A stretch of DNA of 64,000 nt, taken from contig BLJB01000104.1 of the NCBI GenBank assembly GCA_013423325.1, positions 63,300-127,299 on the forward strand, in the 5' to 3' direction. Positions within the stretch are counted from its first letter, which is position 1; each line of letters opens with the position of its first letter. The position numbers and the translations under genes were made by a program. The DNA is from Usnea hakonensis (lineage: Eukaryota; Ascomycota; Lecanoromycetes; Lecanorales; Parmeliaceae). Of the stretch, positions 56,201-64,000 are shown one piece after another. A model generated the notes under the pieces. That model was not told where the DNA came from and searched no databases. It saw only the letters and a program-made list of their open reading frames with translations.

Positions 56201-59200
56201 TAAGGATAGTGTAACGCTAATATCTAATCAAACTATATTTACTTATAAACTACTAGATAATTAAATTTAGTAACCCTATTATAAAGCCTTCTTACGTCTA
56301 ACGAACTTAAATAGATATTAAATATAACTCCTCTATATTTCCGATAAGAGAATTTTCTAATATATACTATACTTAAAGAGATACGTTTTTAAATCCTAAT
56401 TATAAAGGTATATAGTTATAAAGCACGGATCCGATAGGGATCTCGATACGGAAGATAATAGGAAAGATAGATAAATTTCGGACCTTATAATAGTCCCGGA
56501 TAATAAAGGTATAGATAATCTAGATAGGACTTCGATAGTTAACGACTTACTACCTTAAATAAACGTATATAGCTAAGTCTTAAATTAAAATAGAATAATA
56601 TATCTAGACGATAGTATTCCTCGTTCGATTATATAAGAAAAGGCGCAGAAAAGGACCTTTTATAAGATTATTAATCTATCGGAAATATCCGTTAAAAAAG
56701 TCGAGTGCTATAGACTAAGACCTCGAAAGGATAATAAGAGCGTATTAGATATAAGTACTAGTAAATATATTTAGGGTCTTAATAATTATTACGCTCGATA
56801 ATAATAAAATATTAGTAGTATACGAAGTATTATTAATTAGCCCTCGGGTCCTTTCGATAATACTTTAGAAATATATAGCGGAAACTTATTTAATAAAAAT
56901 ATTAATAATTCTCTTCCGCTAGATTAGTAGCCTAGGGACTCAGGTAGGACTATCGTAACCTATAAGCTAGAAAAGTATAAGACGGGAAGAATTTATAATA
57001 AGGTTATTTCGAGGACTACCGCTTATTAGATAAAAAGTATATTAAAAAAATATTAGAATTTATCTATATATTATCCTAAGAAAAGGAAGGTATTTAGATA
57101 TAATAGATATAATAATAAGTATTCGTTCTCTAAGGATCTAAAAAAGTATAAGTTTAAAGTATATAGTCGAGTCGCTATATTTAGCAATAAAGAATTAGAG
57201 ACTTCTAGTAATAAATAGAAATAAATAATAACTTTTTTAATAAAAGTCTATTCCCTAGTATACCTATCTTAAACTTAATACTTTAAACTATAGGTTAAAA
57301 CTTAAGTCGACTAATTATTCTATCTAGCTATTTTATAATACGATAAGTAAATAATAAGTATTTTAAATAAATTAACTTTATATCTAAGACTTAATAAAGA
57401 TTTTATAATCTTAGTCTACCTAGTCTCTTCTTCTTATTATTATATCTCGTATTATTATAATCGTTCCCCTTTATATTAGCGAGTTCCCGCCCTCTCTTTT
57501 GCCCCCTCTTCTCTCATTATAAACTCTCACTATATCTATTTACGCCGCCCTAGTTACTATATACTAAGAAAGCCGCTTAATATAACGTAGTCTAGCGCGA
57601 AGTAGCGCGGCCGAGAGATTTCGTAAATATCGAAATATCTACTATTAAGATATTAGAACTTATTATATCCTCCGGCGTATAGAAAGAGGGTAAAAAAGGG
57701 TTAGAAGATATTAGAGCCGCATCGTCCTAGAGGAGAATTAGTAATTATCTTAGTACGTTAGCTATATATAGTAATAAAGCTTACTTAGTCTACGGCGAAG
57801 CGATAGATATATTTCGCCGCTATATCTAGCTCCTTATATTTACTATATATAGGACGCTCTAGGTCGCAGCCTTAGCTTCGATTCTTATATAGCTAATATT
57901 TCGGCTTTTTTTTTCTAGCGGTAACTAAAGCCTTCTCTATAGCCTTACGCTCTCCGTAGTCCCTTTTTAAATTTATCCGTTTATCCGTAATTTGCTTAGT
58001 ACGTCTAGTAGTTTATTACCTTAGAATCTACTATATTAACTTTACGACTAGCGGATAGATTAGGCTCTACTTATTACTTACCTAATATAGTACGGCCTAG
58101 GTAACCCTCTTTAAGGTCTCTTTTAGTATTTACGAAAAAGATAAGAGGAATCTTTAACCCGAGTATATCTTCCTTCTTACTAAACGTCTAGCCTTTATCT
58201 TTTATATAGATTAAGGTAACTAGGTAAAGGGGTAAAGTCTATAAAGTAGTTAACGTTAAATACCGCAATTAGAGTTAATATATAAAGTCCCTAGTTCGGA
58301 GGGGTAGACCTTATTTTAATAATACTAATTTAGAAAATTCTAGCTACTATAAAAGAGATTAGATATTACTAGAAACTAGTAGAATTTAGTAGTATATTTA
58401 TTTACCTATTAAGGCGTAAACTTATAAGGTTAGTAGATTATCTTCTAGATAATATTTTATCGGCGTTTCTTTCTCTATTTCTCCGTCGCTTCTTTCCCTT
58501 TATTAGAACTAAGTTAGAGATATTACTAATCTATCTTACGATTTCTTTTAGTTATATTATATCTTACTTATTATCCTCGCTTTAATTAATATCTTATCTT
58601 ACGAGTACTACCTAATATTTAGTATTAGCTAGTTCGCTTATAAAGGGATATAGCTATTACCTTCGATATCTTAAACCTTCTAATATAGATAATTAATTTT
58701 AGCGCGATTACTATTAGAAGCGCTATATTTTCTCTTACCGCCTATAGTAAGATACTCTACGTATATTTTATATCTATCCTAAAGTATCTTTTCTTCTAAA
58801 GTAAGAATATTTCTATTATTAATAGATAGAGGAAGTAGAGGAAGCTTTAATCGATATAGAATATAACTAAAGTAGGTTCGTAATACCCCGCTATATATAC
58901 CGAGATTAGTCTTTATCGGGGAGGTAGTCTTAGGGTACCTACTCTATAAGTAGCCTAGGGTCTATATAGAATACTAGTATAACGTTTTATATAAGACCTT
59001 AAATATACTTACTACTAATAAAAGTATAGAAATTATCTATTAGCTATATACTTTCGGTATCTCTAAAGATATCGCTTTAAATAGCTTTTATAAAATCTAG
59101 TACCGTACGTTAGAATCGTATTACTTTAAGAGGTCTAGCGAAATTATAGTTCGATCGTATAAGGTTAAAGGTTAGTATTACTATACTAGATATTAAAAAT

Positions 59201-62200
59201 AGAGTAAGTAAGTACTCTACTATTATCGAAAAGAGGGAGGAGACTCCGAGGTTAATCTCGTCTCTAGAAGGCGGTCTTATATATATAGGAGGTATTACGC
59301 GTCTATACTAATATATCTATATATATTTGTTATTAGAAGTAGAGACCTATCCCTACTAATACGGTAGCGCGTAGTAGCGTAATATTACTTATCCTATAGA
59401 AGTACGCTATAAATCTAATATATATATCTATACTCTATATATATTAGTTATAATACTATCTTTACCCTAAAGTATTTTATTATAGTCGGTAGAGACCTTC
59501 GAGGCTTATTACGAATTAACGCCCTCCTAACGTCGGATAAAATCTATCGGGGTCTATAGGATAGCGGGCTTTTATTACGAAGTAGCCTAGTATACTACTA
59601 GGGTCTAAGTATATATACTATTATAAAGAGACAACTCGTTACTTTAGCTTTAACGGAGGTCTATTATAATATTGGAAAAGATAAGGTAAAGGAGGACTCT
59701 ATATACTTCGTAAATTATCTTATCCTACTAATAAGATAGACTAGGTCTACTATTTTCTAATACCGCTATAATAGGAGCTATAATAAGAGCTAGATTCTAG
59801 GGTAACTATTAACGATAAAATAGTACTTAAGGCGATATATTATTAAATTTCTAAACTTATCTATATACCTTTTATCTAGAGAGAAGAAGATAAGGCGGTA
59901 TAACACGTAATAAAGTATTCTAGTAACTATAAGAGACCTTATCTAGCTCGAGTATAGTATCGAAAGATTTATATATCTATAGATCAACTCGCGCTACTAA
60001 ATACTCGAGGTAGTAATATCTTATATAAGATCATTATTATACCGATCGATTTAATCTATAAGGAGATTAAAAAGGTAAATACCTAGCTATACTATCTCCA
60101 CTTTATTATCTCTAATAATACTAGATAACTATTAGGGTTAATAGATATACTACTAACAATTCGAGCTATATAGTAACCCTCGTAATTATATCTAAAATAT
60201 ATATCGGATAGATTACCTAGTTCTAAAAGAATATTAAACGATTTAAATTTACAGGTAAAGGGTTTAACGATAAAGAGGTATACTATACTACTAATTACGA
60301 GATTCTAGTATAGAACGGCTATATAAAGGAAAATATAAAAGAGGTAGTAATAGAACTCTAAAAAATAGTCTTTATAAGAAAAAAAAGATCTCTTATTAAG
60401 TTTAAAGATCTTCTAAGAGCTATTATCGACTTCTCTATAGTCTAGTTAGATACGAATAGATTATAACTAACGCGTTTACCGCGCTTCCCGTCTTATAAGG
60501 TATTATCTTCTTTATTATTATTACTATTATCTTCTATATTACTATCTATATTATTATCTATATTATCTTCCTTATTATTTTTTTCCGAGATAACGCCTTT
60601 ATTATTCGACCCCTCCCTATACTCCGTAGTAGCTTTCTAAAGTATAACCCGTAGGTAGAAGATATACTAGGATATCTAGATAAGTAGGGCGTAGATACTA
60701 AGTATTACCTAGAATATACTATTAAGTATATCGAGAATAGATTTTATAACCTTATTATAATTTACGGTATACTAATCTAAGTCCCCTTCTTTAAGTATAA
60801 CTTCCTTACTATATAAGATTATCTTCGATAAGCTCTTAAATAGTAGAAGGAATTAGCTATACGATAGCTATATATAATTATATAGAGATATATCGCCGAT
60901 AACTAAGCTTAGTAGGTAACTACTAATCTCTCTAACTAAGTATTCGTAACTCCTTTTATACTATAGCTTATTTCTATAATACTAAAAAAGTTTTAAGAAA
61001 CTAATTAAAATAATCGAGGTTAGTAGTATTAGCTACTAGGCTCGATAAGGTAGTTCTTTATTCTAGTCGTAGCGGCTAATATCGCTTTCGGACTATATAT
61101 AGTCCGCTAGCTAGTACCTATTTAAGGAAGAATTAAAGTCTAGATTAAGAATAGTACCCCGCTATCTTATAGAATATTAGCCGTCGACCGCTCTCTATCT
61201 CTAATCTTTAGTAAACTTATCGGGCCCGATATAGCTTAAGAAGCGTTTCCGATATCTATACTTAATATATATCTCCTTTTAACTCGGTCTAGATAGCTAA
61301 TCCGTAACCCCTTTAATAAGTACTAGAGTTCTAGTACTCCTCGCGGAAGTATAATACCGTAATATTAGGTCGAGTATCTAACTCGCTAAAACTAGTAGAA
61401 GTAATAAAAGCTATTAAAATAGGCTCTTAGGCCTTTATCGAGTTTACTTTAAGACTCTCCTCTATACCGTATATAAGACGAGAATCCCCGAAGGTATTAA
61501 TAAAATATTTATAGTAGCTCTTAGGGTAGTCCGTAGGCTAATCTAGCTATACGACTTCGTCGAAAAGAGGAATATTCTACTAACTCTTTAGAATTCTATC
61601 GCGAGAAATAAAGAGTACTTAGTACCGGTTATTTATATATAAATATAAAAAGTCCTATTACGCTCGCTAGGTAAATATAGCCTTAGTAGTAGATAATATA
61701 GAGGTCTATAAATATTATAATAAAAATTTCTTAGTCTTTCCGATTCTCTTAATCCTATAGTATAGGATCTTAGCCTCGATAAAGGATTCTATCCTAGTCC
61801 GAAGGTAAGTAATTTTAAAATTACCAAATATAGGCCGAATATTAAAAAATCGGACCGCGTAAGTTAATAAATATTTATCGAAAGCTCTAAATAGAGCTAT
61901 AATCTTATTTAGGGCCTTCTAAAATTATAATAAACAGGGCTAAAGCACGGATATATCGAATAATTTAGGACGAGGTACGCCGATAAAGGTGACTCTAGTA
62001 TATCTATTAGCCCTACGGAGGAATAGAGATATTAATATTAATTATAAAACTAGAGACGATAACTTACTATTAAGTCGTAGCGCTAGTAATAAAGTTTTAT
62101 ATATTTATTACTATCTACTTTAACTCTAAGAGGGGAGTTATAAATGGTATAAAGTAAAGTAGAAACGCTAGGAGAGGATATAGTATCTAGAGAGGCTAGA

Positions 62201-62781
62201 ACTTATAAATATAAATATCGAAACTAGAAGTCCTCTAACGGACGTAGTATACTAGAAAGAATACGTAGAAGTTAGGCTCGCTAGGGCTAAGAATAATAAG
62301 TATTTAATATATCCTTTTTTATTTAGCGATAAGTTTAACTCCCTACTTAATCGCTCTATAGACTAATCTCGATATTATAATCTTAATATCTAGCGGTACT
62401 ATAGACTTTAAACCCTTATAAGTATTAACTAGCTATATAAGCTTATAAAGAGTATCTCCTTAAAATCTCTCTAAATATATACTATCTACTACGATCCCGA
62501 AATTATTCTTCCCGCCTTCGGGGCTCTAGATAATATTACCCTTATTATCTCTAGCTATAATTCTCCTAACTCGGGCTTCGGATAGAGTAGAGGCTCGTAA
62601 GAATATACTTATTTTATAGCTCTATAAGGCGTCTTTTAATAGGGTACCCGTTATAGCTATACTAAAATCGTAGTAGGGACGATAGTAGAATAATAAGATA
62701 TAAGAGCTAGATCGGGGAAATCCCCTAAGTATTAGAAGTTAATTACTAGGAAACAAATATCTTTTAGCGCGCCTTATATAG

Positions 62782-62965
62782 TAAATCGTCTAAAAAACAA
62801 AATATCTATAAATCGTCTAAATAATAAAAAACCTATAAATCGTCTAAATAACAAAATACCTATAAATCGTCTAAATAATAAAATATCTATAAATTATCTA
62901 AATAATAAAACACCTATAAATCGTCTAAAAACCTAATACCTATAAATTATCTAAAAATGTAAAAT
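62782..62965. repeat. 27-base minisatellite, seven copies, at the right edge of the RIP block
   Basis: Units begin TAAATCGTCTAAATAA (or TAAATTATCTAAA) and end ACCTA or ATCTA, starting at 62782, 62809, 62836, 62863, 62890, 62917 and 62943. Immediately after the last unit, CA and TG reappear and base composition returns to that of genic DNA. Confidence 0.85.
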
Positions 62966-63338
62966 ATACTCCTTAATCATCCCAAAATTTGAAATTATGC
63001 GAGGGAAAACATAAGTGCCAATCGTTGATTCGCTCGCATAACATTTGAAGTGGGTCCTAATATAATAGATATTTACGCAAATCTTGAGAGTCCTTTCCTC
63101 TAATCTTTGAACTTCATTTTCACTTTGAACATAAATCTTGGCGTTACCGAGAATGCCAAGAGGTTTGGCGCTTGCGCAGTTTAAAGCCTGGGCTAAAGCA
63201 ATTGATCGCGTAACCTGTGGTCAACCTGATTTATTGATTGTACTTGTTCAGACTCTCCCTCGACATCCACTACCAACAATCACCTAAATCCTCGATTTAC
63301 GCCTGAGTTCTCACCTGTATACTCGACTTACCGTCAAC
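62966..63338 (+). promoter_or_regulatory. RPT5 upstream region
   Basis: Normal-composition DNA between the repeat block and the RPT5 start. No gene recognised. The RPT5 promoter and 5' leader must lie here, within 373 bases of the RIP-mutated block. Confidence 0.5.
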
Positions 63339-64000
63339 ATGTCCACACTCGAGGACCTCGATGATATGGAGAGGGAGGAGAAGGAGGAAAAGAAGGATGA
63401 CAGTGACAAGGATGGCAAGAAGCCTGATCAGGACGGCGATGCAGAAATGAAAGATGCGGGCAGCGAAAAGAAAGAAGAAGAGAAAGAGGAGGACATGTTT
63501 GATCCCGAGATTCTACATTCGAGCACAAGAGACATTATCACTCGGCGGCGACTTTTGGAGAACGATATGAGGATCATGAAGAGTGAATTTCAACGCTTGA
63601 CTCATGAACAAGCGACGATGAAGGAGAAGATTAAGGATAACCTAGACAAGATTGAAAATAATAGGTGCACAGAAGAGGTCTACGGAGTGTTTGAGGATTT
63701 TCGGTGCTGATACATGTTCACAGACAGCTCCCATACCTCGTCGGCAATGTCGTAGAGCTCCTAGATCTTGATGTCGAGAAAGAGGCAGCGGAGGAAGGTG
63801 CCAACATCGACCTAGACGCCACTCGAATAGGCAAATCCGCAGTCATCAAGACCTCCACCCGCCAAACAATCTTCCTCCCTCTTATCGGTCTTGTCGACCA
63901 CACTGCTCTCAAGCCCGGGGACCTCATCGGCGTTAATAAAGATTCATATCTAGTTCTCGATACCTTACCCGCGGAATATGACAGCAGAGTCAAGGCTATG
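63339..64000 (+). CDS. rpt5: 26S proteasome regulatory ATPase subunit Rpt5 (partial, 3' end outside window)
   Basis: N-terminal 201 codons of a 19S base AAA-ATPase subunit that unfolds proteasome substrates. Exons 63339-63664 and 63724-64000 with a 59-base intron. An acidic/Lys N-terminus is followed by a coiled coil (RRRLLENDMRIMKSEFQRL, about residues 70-108), then the OB domain: QLPYLVGNVVELLD, GANIDLDATR, VIKTSTRQTIFLPLIGLVD, KPGDLIGVNKDSYLVLDTLP, EYDSRVKAM. The order and wording match Rpt5/PSMC3 rather than other Rpt subunits. Walker motifs lie beyond the edge. A conserved housekeeping gene, it defines the end of the accessory segment. Confidence 0.95.

Larger units (their letters stand above)
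39800..62965. mobile_element. RIP-saturated transposon graveyard (~23 kb)
   Basis: Very strong dinucleotide bias: many 60-base lines contain no CA and no TG at all, TA is in large excess, and CG is retained. With TG gone, ATG is almost absent and CAG/CAA/TGG have become stop codons, so no open frame of 60 codons survives. Some broken frames still look protein-like: near 48.3-48.9 kb a frame with an Asp/Asn/Lys-rich tail, and near 50.9-51.9 kb a repeated helical frame. I could not assign the block to named element families. Several minisatellites are embedded. The block most likely behaves as AT-biased heterochromatin between tRNA-Arg and RPT5. Confidence 0.85.

Noticed and set aside
39800..62965. 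A hidden NRPS or PKS within the AT-rich block
   Set aside because: No adenylation, condensation, carrier or ketosynthase motif is readable in the broken frames; the identifiable parts look repeat- or element-like. A profile search would be needed to exclude relics.
62782..62965. CRISPR-like array
   Set aside because: Units are contiguous 27-base tandem copies without unique spacers, and the genome is eukaryotic.

Overview
This window comes from a filamentous ascomycete (Pezizomycotina). Genes have short 45-136 base GT-AG introns, a fungal-type two-subunit fatty acid synthase is present, and the repeat DNA carries a very strong repeat-induced point mutation (RIP) signature: CpA and TpG are almost absent, TpA is in excess and CpG is kept. 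I cannot name the species.

Layout. 1-2060 is the decayed 3' end of a Ty3/gypsy-like retrotransposon (integrase, chromodomain, LTR). 2595-34407 is a dense secondary-metabolite gene cluster. In order it encodes a cytochrome P450 (+), a GliG-like glutathione S-transferase (-), an O-methyltransferase (-), a GliT-like thioredoxin-reductase-fold dithiol oxidase (+), a GliI-like PLP C-S lyase/aminotransferase (-), a small SAM methyltransferase (-), a 14-TM MFS exporter (+), an AflR-like Zn2Cys6 regulator (-), and a divergent pair of FAS subunits, alpha (-) and beta (+). 35.1-39.8 kb holds tRNA-Ala(UGC), a PRMT1-type arginine methyltransferase, a NADAR-family protein, a peroxisomal MaoC-type enoyl-CoA hydratase ending in SKL, and tRNA-Arg(CCG). 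39.8-62.97 kb is a RIP-saturated transposon graveyard with several minisatellites and no open frame of 60 codons. The last ~660 bases begin the conserved proteasome ATPase gene RPT5.

How the genes may work together. The GST, C-S lyase, dithiol oxidase, O-methyltransferase, second methyltransferase, P450, MFS and Zn2Cys6 set is the sulfur-handling kit of epipolythiodioxopiperazine (gliotoxin/sirodesmin-type) clusters. Here there is no NRPS, dipeptidase (GliJ) or gamma-glutamylcyclotransferase (GliK). Instead the kit sits with a HexA/HexB-type FAS whose alpha subunit lacks the C-terminal phosphopantetheinyl transferase domain. The simplest inference is a pathway that adds glutathione-derived sulfur to a fatty-acyl scaffold, or a cluster whose NRPS has moved or been lost.

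A 7-base palindrome, CGGNCCG, occurs in the promoter region of every biosynthetic gene, ten times in about 3.2 kb, including a 30-base tandem array in the methyltransferase/MFS promoter. By eye I find only two other copies in the rest of the 2-39.8 kb segment. It is a good candidate for the cluster regulator's operator. Exon structures were built by hand from splice sites, reading frame and family alignment from memory; all coding sums are in frame.
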